From contig VCJN01001942.1 in NCBI GenBank assembly GCA_006384855.1, positions 124,001 through 188,000 of the forward strand: 64,000 nucleotides of DNA. The letters run 5' to 3'. The stretch's first letter is position 1. The number at the start of each line of letters is the position of its first letter. The DNA comes from Tetraselmis striata. Lineage: Eukaryota > Chlorophyta > Chlorodendrophyceae > Chlorodendrales > Chlorodendraceae. The notes under the pieces are model-generated. The model worked only from the letters and a program-made list of their open reading frames with translations. It had not been told where the DNA came from and searched no databases. Shown piece after piece: positions 43,301-55,184 of the stretch. Position numbers and translations under genes: made by a program.

Positions 43301-46300
43301 AGCTGCCGCTGCACCTGCGCGTAGATCACGCCTGCCGCCCCGCACCACACCCGCACCGCTCAGGCCGGCAGCCACACTCGAGTCGCTACTACAAACAGCC
43401 GCGACAAGCCTGCCCCCGCGCTGGCGGCAGCCCTGCCCTGCCATGCGGGGCAATCTGCTCCCAGGGCGGATCGCGACGGTGTCGCCACTCAGGGCGCATC
43501 GGGCAACAGACCGGGTCCGGGCTAGAGAAAGCTGCGTATGAGTCAAGTTGCCGAAAGTGAGCCGGCCATGCGGCATCGAGCGTATCGGGTTCGACTTCAC
43601 CCCGGACAGGCGCGCATCAGCTTCTTTAAGCTGCCCCGACCCCATAGCCGCAGTGGCTGACGGATGCCTGCGGGTGAGGGTGCCAGCATCGACTCGTAGC
43701 GGGGACCTTCTGGGGCGCCGGAGCGTCAGCCACAGTCAACCCCACAGCTGAATCACTATGTATGTATGTATATATACATATATATTTATATTTATATGTA
43801 TGTATATGTATACGCATATATACAGAGAGGGGGGGGGGGGGGGGGGGGGGGGGGGTGCCTGAGAAGACGCTCTCGTTGAGGGTGTGCAGCCCGATGCAGC
43901 GCAGCGCCGTCGCCACCGCCGCCAGCTTCCCCCTCCACGCGTCCCCCATCACCTCGATACCGGCAAACTCCCCCGCAAAGTCGACCGTCTCCTCCTCCTC
44001 CTCCTCCTGAGCGAAACCCAGCACGCCCGCGCCGCGCATCAGCACCTTGCCGCCGCCACATACCCCAGCCAATACCACACCAAGGGAGGAGTGGGGGAGG
44101 GGGTGCAGGCCGCCCCACCTCCTCCTCCTCCTCCTCCTCCTGCTCGGCCGCATCCCGCGCCGCCGCCTTCTGGGCCGCCAGCACCGCCCGGCTGAACTCC
44201 GCGAACTTGGCGTCGTACAGGGCGTGGAGCAGCTCTGCGAGCAGCCGCGCTGTGAGAGGCGCCAATGCGAGCCATGCATACCCAGGTACCACCCAGGCAT
44301 TGTAACACACACACCCTCCCGCATATTCACACACGCACGCAAATATGTATTATAAGATTTACATATGGGATTTAAATCTTTGTATATGAATGTCCTTACA
44401 TGTATAGACATGCACACATATATACACAAATATATATGTATATACATACTATATATGTATACACATCGCAGTACGTTGTTCAAGATATGTTACGTAGTAA
44501 AGGCAATTCATTGTAGGGTCTTCCAGAGGTTTTAGGCAAGCGGGCTGGGCGCTGCCTGGGGGGGAAGCGGGGGAGGGTTGGCAACGGCGCGGCGGTGAGC
44601 TTCCGCGCCCGGCGGGCTCACCCGACAGGCTGACGGTGGAGGTGACCATGAGCAGGCCGGCCAGCGTCTGCTCGTGGCGCAGCCTCAGCCCGCGCTGCGT
44701 GCCGGTCGCCCCCCCCAGGCTGCTGCAAAGCTGCGAGATGTGCGCCCGCTGCTGCTCTGCGGCGTCCGCCAGCGCCTGCAGGGTGGCCAGAGTCAGGCGC
44801 CCAGGAGGGGTGAAGAAAGGGGGCGGGGGCGGGAGGGAGTAAAGGGTCCGCCGCGCATCTGAGGGCTGGTGTCACCACAGAATATGCCAATGCGATAGTG
44901 CCCCCCCCCCCCCCCCCCCCCCTTGCCACCCGCCATAGCGGATTTTGGTCACCCTGACACGCCGTAACCATGCCTTGGGTGAGCTACGTTTCAACAACAG
45001 CATTTGCTTCTGAACCCCTCACAAAAAAGGGAAGGAACGCTCCAAAACGTGAACGATCAAATTCCACTTGTATCGTCCAGGTGATAGGAGACCCAGTAGT
45101 AATCATAGGGGCACCAGGATTAATCCAATGATGATCAAGATTAACCTTTAGTCTTGATACAAACATGAAGATTGTTCAATATAATGTTAAAGGAGAAATA
45201 ATCTAGATTATATCTTAACATTTCTCTGGTGAACTACCATATAGCGCACAACGAATGCAGTCCGGAGCACCCGCCTCGATGGGTGCCAAGCCCTTCCTTG
45301 CTTTGCGACCCGCTGAACCCAATCAGGGGAACGCTCGCCGCAAACAACAACGGAGGGACGGCATGGGGGCGCTGCTCCCGGCCGCGCGAGGGGTGCCAGG
45401 TTGGGACCGGTCGCCTCGCTGCTGCCGGCAGCTCAACCAGCACAGCCACTCGCTCTTCGGCAGCCGCAACCGCTCCTGATGTCATGATGGACCGCGCCCC
45501 CGCAGAGCCCCCCCCCCCCCCCCCCTCCCCCCCCCCCCAATCCCCCGTCCAATCCATGCGCCAATGACGCTGAGGGCCTGGGTACGTGTTCCGTATGCCG
45601 GAGTATAGGTGGCGGGCAGGCGGGGGTGCGAGGGGAGGGGGTGCGCCTCGCCTGCAGCGCCCGCAGCAGGGTGGCCTCCAGGCGCTCGACGTCCCGCGAG
45701 CCGGCGCTCCCCTGAAGCGCCCCCCAGAAGGCCGCGAGGTGCGCCTGCTGAAGCTGCGCCTGCGCGGCCCCGGGAGCCCGGCAATCAGCCCAGCAAGACA
45801 GATGCGCTGCACCGCCTGTGCGGCAGGCTTGCGCACTTTTTCGCACAATGCCGCCACGGTCGTCAATGGGTCTGGGCCTATCTCCCCCCCCCCCCCCCCC
45901 CCTTTCCCCCCGGCCGACCTGCAGCTGCTCCAGAAAGTGCGCCGTCACCAGCTCCTCGTGCCCGCCCGAGCACAGCTGCTCCACGCCCGGATACGGGCTC
46001 ACCCCGGCTGCCTCCTCCGCGCCAGCCCTCCAGGACCCCAGCTGCAACGGAGCAAGAGGAAGAGGTTGGGGGGAGGGGGGGGTTCTGGGTCTCAGCAGAA
46101 TGTGAGCGCTTCAGCTTTATGTGTAGTAGTTCCGGTCTCGGAAAATCAAGGTCGTCGTACTGTCGCACACCGCAGGTCACCGCTCAAAGCTCACTTGTGT
46201 CCGTAGTATTGAGATATTCGCGGCAGACAACATAGTGAACGGCCCAGAATTCTTGGGCGTAAAAGTCGTCCGATCGTTTGTAGCCTCGAACTGCTCTCGC

Positions 46301-46507
46301 TCGGCACCCATCGTCAAGCCACCCGCAGCGCCCGCCCGCTGCTCCCGAGGTTGTTGGTAAAAGGGGGCAGCGGGCGGGGCAGTGCGTGGGGCGCAGCTGG
46401 GGGCGCGTGCTGCAGCAAGGCGGGGCGGGGCCCACCTGCACCGCCGACGCGAAGGAGCACCACGCGTTGCTGAGCTGCGCTGCCGCCGCCGGCGCGGAGG
46501 CCGCCAT
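37356..46507 (-). CDS. APC2: Anaphase-promoting complex subunit 2 (cullin-like APC2)
   Basis: Fifteen phase-consistent exons: 46507-46436, 46041-45919, 45759-45652, 44775-44622, 44249-44119, 44045-43859, 43331-43202, 43055-42899, 41489-41271, 40967-40684, 40241-39967, 39798-39741, 39462-39390, 38808-38743 and 37793-37356. The 824 residues are close to the human protein's length. Family landmarks: RLDYYVYNTIAELRISEMFD, IVVDYPDS, YVSTIKALRDLDP, INEYRAMLAEKLL and LKLRFGDANLHSCEVMLKD with IADSKRINANIK, then FWPPFK (cullin homology). A C-terminal winged-helix domain follows (VLGMLTNHEELPPAMIHNML ... LAFEGGAYKKRT). APC2 is the scaffold of the APC/C ubiquitin ligase and binds the RING subunit APC11. 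Introns 3 and 6 use GC donors. The last exon carries an Ala/Glu-rich insert. The acceptor of exon 3 is the least certain boundary. Confidence 0.96.
41555..42895. repeat. About 132-bp minisatellite filling APC2 intron 8
   Basis: GTACGATGATGGTTTCGG recurs at 41821, 41967, 42099, 42232, 42364, 42497, 42631 and 42756, with two diverged copies further left (about 41573 and 41710). Each unit includes a CTTGCCAGTACTCATGATCC-like core, TACTATGTCCGGTGTTCT and a G-rich run. Unit variants recur every third unit (42099/42497, 42232/42631 and 41967/42364). This gives a higher-order period of about 398 bp, which indicates recent trimer duplication. The G runs are C runs on the APC2 sense strand. Confidence 0.95.
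43755..43858. repeat. TA-rich block and 25-nt-plus G run in APC2 intron 6
   Basis: Alternating TATG/TATA words (43757-43825) are followed by an uninterrupted G run of about 26-28 bases. The run ends three bases before the GC donor of intron 6, read on the minus strand. Confidence 0.9.
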
Positions 46508-47160
46508 CGCCGCACGCCGTACGTCGTTGACGGACTCGCCCGCCTGTCCACCCGGCGGGTGCTGGCGTCGCCGAGTCTCAGGTGCCGAGGAGTTTCACGG
46601 CCGGCTGACGCCTGACAGCGTCTCGCGTGTATACCAACTGGAGACACCGTGGCGCAGGCGCACTCCCGATCGGCTGCTGGGGAGCGGGCGTACTCGTCCC
46701 AAAGATACCGCCAGATTGTGTTGTCAGGTTTGGGGGGGGGGGGGGGGGGGGGGGGGCACTGCCCAGCGCTGCTCTACGGTGAACTGTCGCTGCCCTGGCC
46801 CGCGAGTGGAGCGCAGCAACGGTACGGAACGAAGTCGCTGCTGTGTCAGTACTACGCGCTGCCTTGAGGCGCGGCGGTACCCGTTGTGTTGTTTTGTGGA
46901 GGGCTGGTGCGGGATACGTTTGTGGTAGGTCGCGGATCGGCGTGGTCGTCAGCAGGCGGGAAGGCGGTCATCGTCGGCTTGAGCAAGGGGCAGGGGGGTT
47001 ATATTTTTTCCGTCGACTTCGGAGCTCCTTGGTGATATTTTAAAATGCATCGTTTCATCATAATCGCTATATTATAGATCGATGGGTTTCGTTTCATTAT
47101 ATTTTCGTATCCGTACCATTTCGCTCAAGCGATAAAACGAAACGCGAAACGGAAGAATAA
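46508..47160. other. APC2 upstream region
   Basis: 5' flank of APC2. It includes a G run at about 46731-46756. No other gene is recognised. Confidence 0.45.
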
Positions 47161-47169
47161 AGAAAATAT

Positions 47170-47590
47170 CTTTCCGTTCCGTTCCGTTCCGTTCCGTTCC
47201 GTTCCGTTTCGTTTCGTTTCGTTTCGTTTCGTTTCGTTTCGTTTCGTTTCGTTTCGTTTCGTTTCGTTTCGTTTCGTTTCGTTTCGTTTCGTTTCGTTTC
47301 GTTTCGTTTCGTTTCGTTTCGTTTCGTTTCGTTTCGTTTCGTTTCGTTTCGTTTCGTTTCGTTTCGTTTCGTTTCGTTTCGTTTCGTTTCGTTTCGTTTC
47401 GTTTCGTTTCGTTTCGAGTCGTTTCGAGTCGTGTCGTGTCGTGTCGTGTCGTGTCGTGTCGTTCCGTTTCGTTCCGTTTCGTTTCGTTTCGTTTCGTTTC
47501 GTTTCGTTTCGTTTCGTTTCGTTTCGTGTCGTTTCGTGTCGTGTCGTGTCGTTTCGTTTCGTTTCGTTTCGTTTCGTTTCGTTTCGTTTT
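47170..47590. repeat. Pentanucleotide satellite (GTTTC)n, about 84 units
   Basis: An uninterrupted five-base register is held for about 420 bp. The left end is GTTCC units, the bulk is GTTTC, and islands of GTGTC and GAGTC lie at about 47412-47462 and 47525-47550. No unit deviates in length. Since three units make 15 bp, every frame stays open, which produces artefactual Asn-Glu-Thr-Lys-Arg and Phe-Val-Ser-Phe-Arg repeats. Confidence 0.98.
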
Positions 47591-47654
47591 AGGGCTAGCA
47601 GATGGAAAGCGTGGAAAGCGTCTAGAGAATGCCCGGGCAGTTGCATTCTCGGAT

Positions 47655-47686
47655 GCTTCATGCATCCGAGGAAGGATGCATGAAGC
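47655..47686. repeat. Perfect 13-bp inverted repeat beside the satellite
   Basis: GCTTCATGCATCC, a six-base loop (GAGGAA), then GGATGCATGAAGC. It lies 65 bases right of the pentanucleotide array. Confidence 0.9.
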
Positions 47687-47689
47687 TGA

Positions 47690-48770
47690 ACTCCATATTT
47701 AACGCCGGGCCGCGGGTCCCGACGAGGAAGCTGGCAGTTGACGACCGGCCACCATTGGCGATGACAGTGGCGGCGAAATGATGTTTTTGGAAGGGCCGGC
47801 GGCACGTCGGCCTTTCCGTTTGAATGATTTGGCAGTCGGCGTTGGCATGATTTGAAATAAAGAATCTTAAAAATGTTACTACTGTACACCCGAATTAAGC
47901 CCTTCGTCTTGACAGGTTGTCATGGAATCATGGAAGGGCTCGCCCCTGACCAATACTCATAGGGTCCGCAAATTAAAGGGCGGGAGGCGTGGGGCGGGGC
48001 CTCCGTAGGCCACGTGGTTATGCAAACATATATAGCCCTCAGGAGTCGCGAGTAGCGTTTGTCTAATTAAATCAACTACTTTATCCATCATGCCCACCGA
48101 CCGATGTTGCCACAACTCAAGCAACTGAAGAAGCTTTGCGCACCAAAGGGTAACAGCCGCGGCAGCATCGGAAGAGGAAGATCATGCGACACTCAAGCGA
48201 CAGGTCATCAATGGTGTGGTGGTCCGTGGGGCCCATAGGAACCTCGGCTATCCCACTCCAATAGTAAGCAGGTCCGCAAGATCCGACTCAGTTCCGGCTC
48301 TCTACTCGCTCAGATATCATCAAGACTCTCATCTCGCCTCAAGATATCGTCGAGAAATAGTCGAGAAATTACAATTTTAATCGAGAAATTACAGTTCATG
48401 GCTAGCGTACTCGTAATTGTCATACGCACAGTTTTTTCGGCGCCGGTTCCGTATTTTTCCACTCTTCATCCGCAACCTATTTACCGCCTTCGGCTTGAAC
48501 CGTTGCTTGATGTGTAGGCTTAACAACACTTGCCACTTCCCTCATCGCATGTTCGCAAAACAATGTTTTGACAAGTGCATCGTCTATTGACAACATTTAG
48601 CCACGTGCGTCGGGTGAATGATGGGTAATGATGGGCAAATCGGGCAATGATGATTTGGTTGATCGGCATTATCAGCTTTTGGTCCTGTCATAGACTTATA
48701 TTCATATGAGGGGCCCTAGTGTGCATGCAGACATGGAAATTTGACGCTCCAAATGCGCCGGGAACTTAAA
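47690..48770. other. Intergenic, no gene recognised
   Basis: Between APC2 and the helicase 3' end. It includes a repeated word family, ATAGTCGAGAAATTAC/TAATCGAGAAATTACAG, at 48355-48393 and GGGTAATGATGGGCAAT repeats near 48620-48655. No coding signal is seen. Confidence 0.45.
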
Positions 48771-50824
48771 TCAACTGCATGCTGTCAGCTGGGCAAAGCC
48801 TTGGGACTGCTGGAAGTGGCTCAGGAGGGCAGTCCAGGCGGGGGACTGAGACATCTGCAGGGTGCTCCGGCTGCCCACGACCAGTAAGAAGCGCCGGGCG
48901 CGCGTGATGCCAACATTGAGCCGCCTCTCATCCTGGAAATCAATGACCGGGGGTGGGGGGTTGCATCGACGGGCGAGCACACCGCGGTGAGAAACTGAAA
49001 GATGGAATGCGCTTGTACGCGGACAAGTGCCTTCTAGGGTTTTCGGTATTAGGGTTTGTAGGGTTTACAGCCCAAACTTTAAGAAAATGCCCCGATATCC
49101 TAATACCCTAACATCCGTGCCCCTCGTTGCTCGGGTTGGTGATGCATGTGATTCATCGTGGCATTGCCCAGTTGACCCGGCACTGACAGTGCGGTGAGAG
49201 ACTTAAAAATAGGGCGCAGTTGTTGTCAGTCAAATCATGTTTGAGTACAGCGTTCAAAAGCATGAAGTAACCCAATTTCCGGGATCGCGAAATTGGTGCC
49301 ATTAAGGTTTGGTAATAGGGTTTTTAGGGTTTAAACCCAAACCTTAAGACCCGAATACCCTAAAATCCATGCCCCTTGTTGCTCAGGTTGGCGATGTATG
49401 TGATTCATTGTGGCATTGCCCAGGTGACGACCCGGCACGGACACTAGCAAGGGAAGTGCCGAGCGACCCACCTGTAGGAACCCGATGCGCCCCTTGTCAT
49501 TCGAGCGCACGGTGTCGAACACAATGATGTCCTTCTCTCGCCCCTGGAAACCGTCAACCGTCTTCACCTCCACGCCATCCGGCAGACTGGGGCCGATCCC
49601 ACGGGCGCCGGACGACGTGTACATGCCCTGTTGTTTCGCATAGGGCGTAATCACGCCTGCATCAACGCGCATCATCGGGGATGCGCAGATAAGCAATTTG
49701 TTGATGCAACTCGCACAACACGGCGTTCCCGACAAGCCGGTGCTTGAGCGCGTCGTGATCGTGTACGAGTACCCAATATACTAGATTAGGTACTGCAGGC
49801 CATCATCAAATTCCATCGAAAATCAAAAAGCTCTGCCAGCCCCAGTGAAGTTTAACTTCCGGGATATAAAATTTCATCATCAAGCTTTCGCCCCGATCAC
49901 GACAGTCTTCCCATTTTGGTTGCGAGATGTACTGCGAAGAATACTGCTAGTACGTGGCACGGAGGCGAGAAGCGGGGTTCCGGTACAACTAATCTTGCCC
50001 GACCCCAAAAGTTGCCCAACACCACGAGGACAACGCCCAACACCAAGATCGAGCCGGACCATTCATTCGATTTCAATGCAGTGATATACTGCACCAAGTA
50101 CTCGCTTCGCAGCGTGCTTATTCAGCATGTAGGAGTAATTTTCATGCTCACAGACCTGCCAAGGTTCCGAAATCAATACGATCTGCCCCTATGCTAAACA
50201 GAAGGCTAGACATGAACAATTGAAATCGTGAACGATCATGTGGCAAACGGCGTATTTGAACTAAACGTGTCAATACCTGTAATCCTACATGTCAACAGAA
50301 TGAGTGTCAATTTTTCTAACATACACGAACAATACACGGATGTATCACATATGTGGATTGGAAATGTATGCGTGTATACGGTTAGTACGAGTGCGATGTG
50401 TACATGAGACTACAAATGTCTGTCAGATATAATGCTGCCGTTGGTACGCGTTGTGCTTTGGAGACGGATCGATACCGCTTCGAATGGTAAACCGGCATGC
50501 AAACGAAGAGATTCCCGGTTCGAACCCTGATGCCGGCATAATGTCTGTTAGGAGGGGGGGTGGGGTGAGAATTATACGAGTGCGATACACTACAGCTTGG
50601 TACGAGTACAATGTACTAGTACAATGTGTACCGAAGACCACGAGTCTATGCGCGATATTATGCTGCCGTGCGGTATGCGTTGTAGCAGCCTTGTAACAAT
50701 TTTGTACTCTTGAGTAAGACTGAAGACTACTGTCTTTGCACCACCACAGCATGCCACCTTGCTTTTGTGTTTGAAAGGTGAAGACTGCCTCGATTCAGGA
50801 ACGCCGTGAAGCAGACATGAAGCT

Positions 50825-50862
<38 letters not shown>

Positions 50863-53800
50863 TCCACTGGCATCAAGCAAAACAGCAAACATCCGCTTCG
50901 GGTTGACATTCGGGCAGGCCGGACATTCCGAGGATGTATGGCGCCACAGCAGCTCTACTCCGAAGCCCCCCAGGAGGAACCCTCCTAGGGCAGCACCCAC
51001 CAACCCCTTTGGCGCATCCAACAACTTTGGCCTCCAGCAGCGCCGCCACCACCCTCTTCACCACCGCCAAGCTGGTGCGGTTGATCTTGGACATGTCTGC
51101 GTCCTCCTCGTGCGCGGTCTGCCCCTGAGGCAGCAGTGCGGTGTCGATGTCCAGAAAGAGTGCCCGCGGTGACCCGGCAGAGCCCTGCCATTTCACGCCA
51201 GCCTATGGCATGCCGCCAGCCAGAGGGACAGATCAGCCACGGTCAGTACCCTCCGGGAATGATAAGTCTGGGAATTTGAGAGGTGACATGTGTCCTGCCG
51301 CGAGCAGGGTGCCGTACGGCATAGGGCTAGTTGCTGCCGTTCTTGTATCATCACAACATAAAAGACAAGCTATAAAGCGAAGCTCATCTTGGCCGGCAAC
51401 GCTCTGACGGCACTGCTACGGCGGCTTTCTTCATGGGTATGTTGATGCGCTAAAAGAGAAAAGAGAAACGAGGGTGGCACCAAACCTTTGCCATTGCGAT
51501 GTCCATATCGCCGTCAGAGAGCCTCCGCTGGGAGGCGCGGATCCCATCGGTGAGCCGTCCGCCGTAGAAATGAGCGGATGGGAAAGCCGAGATGTCTGGG
51601 TGCATCCGGTACTGGACGCGCAGCATCGTGGCCACGGGCTTGCGGCTGTGCTGGTTGCCTGCGATGACGCCAGAGTCCGTGTGCACTGCGAGCGCCATGA
51701 TTCGCTCGAAAAGAGAGTGGGAAAGGGGGTGGTCCAGGCCGCTGCCACTGGCGACTGTGGGCGGAAGCTGCTTGTGGTCGCCTGCGAGCACCAGCCGGGC
51801 TGTGGCGTGCGCGGCGCCTTCGCCCTCCTTGAGCTTCAGGAGGGGGAGGACGCATGCGGGCTCGAGGGCCTGGGTGCACTCGTCCACAAGCACCGCGCCA
51901 AAGCTCATGCCGCTGAGCTCCTGGGCGCCCGCGCCGATGCACGTGCAGCAGATGACGTCCGCAGACTGGAGGATCCGCAGGCGGAGCTGCTTCAACTCCT
52001 CCTCCAGCTGCTTCTGCGTAGTGATGAGAGGGACGACGACTCCGTCCGCCGCGCGCTCCGAGGCGACCGCTGAGCTCTTGGCCGCACGATGGAGCTTCAT
52101 GTCCTGGGCGGCGGCCTCAGCATGCTCGGACACAGTCTCCAGCTCGCGCCGTAGCTTTGCCAGCTGTTCCTTGCCCTTATTCTCCGTGGGATTGCCGAGC
52201 TGCGAGATCTCCTTGCGTACACCCGCGGCCCGGGACTGCGCCTTGCTGGCTCTGCCCTCCGCCTTCTTGAGCCTTTTGTGGGCCTCCGACACCGTACGGC
52301 CGTGGGTGTCCCGAACGCGCCGCTGCTCGGCGACCTTCTTGCGCACCTCCTCCAGCTGGGACCTCAGGGCGGCGGATGCGCTGCACTCCAGGTTGCTCAG
52401 CGCCAGGGCTTGCGCCTCCGGGTCACTGCGGGACGGCTCTCCCAGGCGCACCACCTGCACCTGCTGGCCGCCGAGCTCCTTGACGCGCTTCGACAGCTCG
52501 TCGATCGCCACGTTGTTGAACGCGCAGGCCAGGACGCTGCCTTTGCCCAGCAGCTTTGCCAAGGTGCACAGCACTTCGGCGCAGGTCTGCGTCTTGCCTG
52601 TGCCGGGGGGGGCTGCACGCACCACCGTTGCGGACGGTACTAGGGAGGCAGCGTCAGCTCGCGGAGGGAGGGTGGAACATCACAGGGGGAAGCTCATGCT
52701 GCATCATGGAATGCCCCCCCTGTGTGGCGACTGCTTTGTCAAACCTTGGATCAGAGTCAGCTGATTGTTGCACACCGTCGAGGCCGCCTCGACCTGGCTG
52801 TCGTTCAGGGTCCCTGATTGGGACGTCCGCAGCTAGGCCCAAGTCGGCTGCCCGTGAGCGGAGAATGGCGGGAGTTGGGTGCCCGGGGACGAGTGCGAGG
52901 CCGCAATGTAGTCCAGGACCGGGTTCATGCCCATCTCCATCTCCCCGAGCGCCTTCTGCATGCGGTCGAACGTGATGGTACTGAACCCCTTGTCCATGCG
53001 CCAGGTCTTCTTGGCGCGCTTGGCGATGTCCAGGACGCGCAGGGAGTTTGTGGGGTTGTCCATCTCCACTCGGATTACGGTTGGGCCGACGTCTGACACA
53101 ACTCCCTCGATGGTCAGCTCGCCCTCTGCAGGGAGAATGAGCAATGGCTCCAGGGTTACCATTCCGGTCAGGCATGCAGCCCCTTTGTTCGCGCTTCAAT
53201 GCAACAAAGATTGATGGTTTGAGCGAAGTGAAACCATCCTCGCTCGGGACCGAGCCGATATTTTAAACTCCGACGACATATATCACATTGCCTATTTGGC
53301 GACACAGTCTTTTGCTATTATGACAGATACACACAGGCGATCAGGCGCAACGGTTGATCATTCCGACGAAATGCTTTCGGCGCATACTTAGCTATGAACA
53401 ACATGTTTCGCAAAGTGCAAATGCCAAGAAATTCCGGGCCATCACAATCATTATAATGCACATGCACATTATAATACCTGTGGAGTTTCCGAGCTTCTCC
53501 CGCTCGTTTCGTCCGCCCGGGCTGTTTCCCGAGTTGTCCGAGAGTTCACTCCCCTGAGACTGACGAGGAGCCTTAGGAACGCCTCCAGAAGTTGCGGGCT
53601 CCGTCTGCAAGCGGACGACATCTCCCCGGGAAAACGAATGGTTCTGTGGTAGAGGACTCGACGAGTACGCGCGCTTGATTTCCACCAGATCGCTGTTTCG
53701 AGCTGGCTGGGCCCACAACCTGTTGATGCAAAGTCCATCGGCGACCAGCTTCCGTACAGGGCGCTGCCATAGCTCCTCGCACTTGGCGCGCTCGGCGGCC

Positions 53801-54304
53801 CTCTGCGAGCGAGAGGACGCACGGCACAGTACTGTCGTCGGTGAAAGACCAAAAAATATTGGTGTTGTCATTTACTGTCACGAGCGAAGTTTATCATGAA
53901 AACATACACATATCACACCAGTTCTATGACACCGTTAGATAGAGACATCAAAGTAAACATATTGGAATGTCCGCTTGCAGCCTTCACAGCAGGGGCACGG
54001 CGCTAGATGGCATATGTTTGTTCATCCTGTCGGGCTGTCAGAAGAGGCGCGAGCTTACCTCCTGTTGGACGAGTTCATTGAAGTAAATCGCGTAAGGTAG
54101 CGTCGGAATGTCCGGTCCAATCGTATCACGATGCGATGAAGGTGGCCGGCCGTTGTTCCTGGCGGAGCCAGATCTGCTGGTGCCGCGTCCTCCAAATCGG
54201 CCGCGCGCGCCTTGGCCGCCGCCCCAACCTTGGCCGTGCGTTGGATTTCCTAAACCTCGGCCCCGACCCCGACCCCGACCCCTTCCTTGACGGAAGAGAA
54301 CCAT
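48771..54304 (-). CDS. UPF1/IGHMBP2-like superfamily 1 helicase
   Basis: Exons: 54304-54059, 53802-53478, 53125-52920, 52832-52745, 52612-51486, 51202-51001, 49656-49472 and 48932-48771; 846 residues if the short intron 52831-52919 boundary model (about 87 nt) is right. The N-terminus is Arg/Gly-rich (RGRGRGRGRG, RGRFGGRG), suggesting RNA binding. Next come ADGLCINRLW and SFSRGDVVRL, then GTLNDSQVEAA (Q-like motif), APPGTGKT (Walker A), VDECTQALEPAC (Walker B), LAGDHKQLPPTV, YRMHPDISAFPSAHFY, VGVITPYAKQQ, VDGFQGREKDIIVFD and RRLNVGITRARR. This is the complete motif set of 5'-3' SF1B helicases acting on RNA or DNA. A coiled coil (about 120 residues) sits between motifs Ia and II, as in the Sen1/UPF1 group. 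Exact orthology is unclear. An in-frame TAG at 52835-52833 must be spliced out or it truncates the protein before the ATPase. Confidence 0.88.
49021..49450. repeat. Two diverged copies of a TTTAGGG-rich element, helicase intron 7
   Basis: Both copies (about 49021-49200 and 49300-49450) hold TAGGGTTT repeats, then a complementary AATACCCTAA, then GCCCCT-GTTGCTC-GGTTGG, TGTGATTCAT and GTGGCATTGCCCAG. They are clearly related but differ at many bases. The telomere-like motifs face each other, so each copy can fold back. Confidence 0.8.
50400..50710. repeat. Diverged duplication in helicase intron 6, with tRNA-like B box
   Basis: GTGTACATGAGAC...TAATGCTGCCGTTGGTACGCGTTGT at 50397-50455 is echoed by GTGTACCGAAGAC...TTATGCTGCCGTGCGGTATGCGTTGT at 50625-50685. 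Between them, GGTTCGAACCC (about 50517) lies inside a short hairpin (CCGGCAT/ATGCCGG). The acceptor stem is absent, so it is not a tRNA; a SINE-like origin is possible. Confidence 0.5.
50827..50861. repeat. (AC)n microsatellite in helicase intron 6
   Basis: About 17 uninterrupted AC dinucleotides. Confidence 0.95.
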
Positions 54305-55180
54305 CGACGGACGCTACCGCCGGAGCGATGAGCGCCGATTGTGGGACTTGCAACACCAATTTTATAACTAAACATATATCGTTGTTGCAGGGTATTTCGC
54401 GGTCTCTGGTATAAAGGGACAACACGATAAGCACGTCCGAACACGGCAACGTTCCTTTCGTTGTTCTGCTGCAGCAACGAAACGTGAATTCGAGGAGACC
54501 GTAAAGCGTGGTGCTGCTGCTTGTTGACCGACGAGACTGTGCTGCACAATGAACGACTGCCGCCCATACGCGACTTATTCCGCGAGAATGAAGGCAAGCC
54601 GCCGCACAGAACTGATCCAGCGGCACGCCCCAGTGATTGGCGTGATAACAGCTGCGAAGCGATAACAAGTGCTGATGACAGCTAAGGATTATACACAGGC
54701 ACGGATACTCATGAGCGCCCCCCCCCCCCCGGAGCGCGCGTGCAGGACATGGTCGACTTATTTATCGCGCAATGCTCACGCACTTTGAACCGCATTGGCG
54801 GGAAACAAACCCTCGGCGGCAAATCTCCGAATTCCCGACGATCGAGTCGCCGCGCAAATCATGAAATGACAGAAATGCGTGGTCTGGGGAGATGCACCGA
54901 CTCTTTCCAGTACCGGTACTGCCAGACGCACTACGTTTCGCCATTTATTCAGCAACGCCAGCCATCGCCTTTATAGAAATACTTTTCATGATATATGTGC
55001 TTGCCAGTAAATAATCGGTTATGGTCAGTACACACTATTATGGGCACTCACCCCAAGTTCACGCTTCCTGTGGCAACTAGCTGGGAGCGCTAAACACACA
55101 ACGCTAAAACGTGCAACGTTCCGGCCTGCCCAGTCCTCCGTTGCCGTCCTCCGACGCCGCAGTCAATAGACACAAGTGTA
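54305..55180. other. Helicase upstream region
   Basis: 5' flank of the helicase gene on the minus strand. It includes a C run at about 54719-54730 and no recognisable gene. Confidence 0.4.
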
Positions 55181-55184
55181 CGAT

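Noticed and set aside
47072-47889. Long open frames of 197 and 254 codons with Asn-Glu-Thr-Lys-Arg repeats, and plus-strand Phe-Val-Ser-Phe-Arg repeats
   Set aside because: They are translations of the (GTTTC)n satellite. A five-base repeat without stops is open in every frame, so length is no evidence of coding.
50460-50545. tRNA gene suggested by GGTTCGAACCC
   Set aside because: No acceptor-stem pairing is found at the expected distance and the T-stem has mismatches. At best it is a tRNA-derived fragment.
52833-52835. TAG read as an amino acid (stop-codon reassignment)
   Set aside because: APC2, BET and the epimerase all end in TAG at the expected family C-terminus, so TAG works as a stop in this genome.
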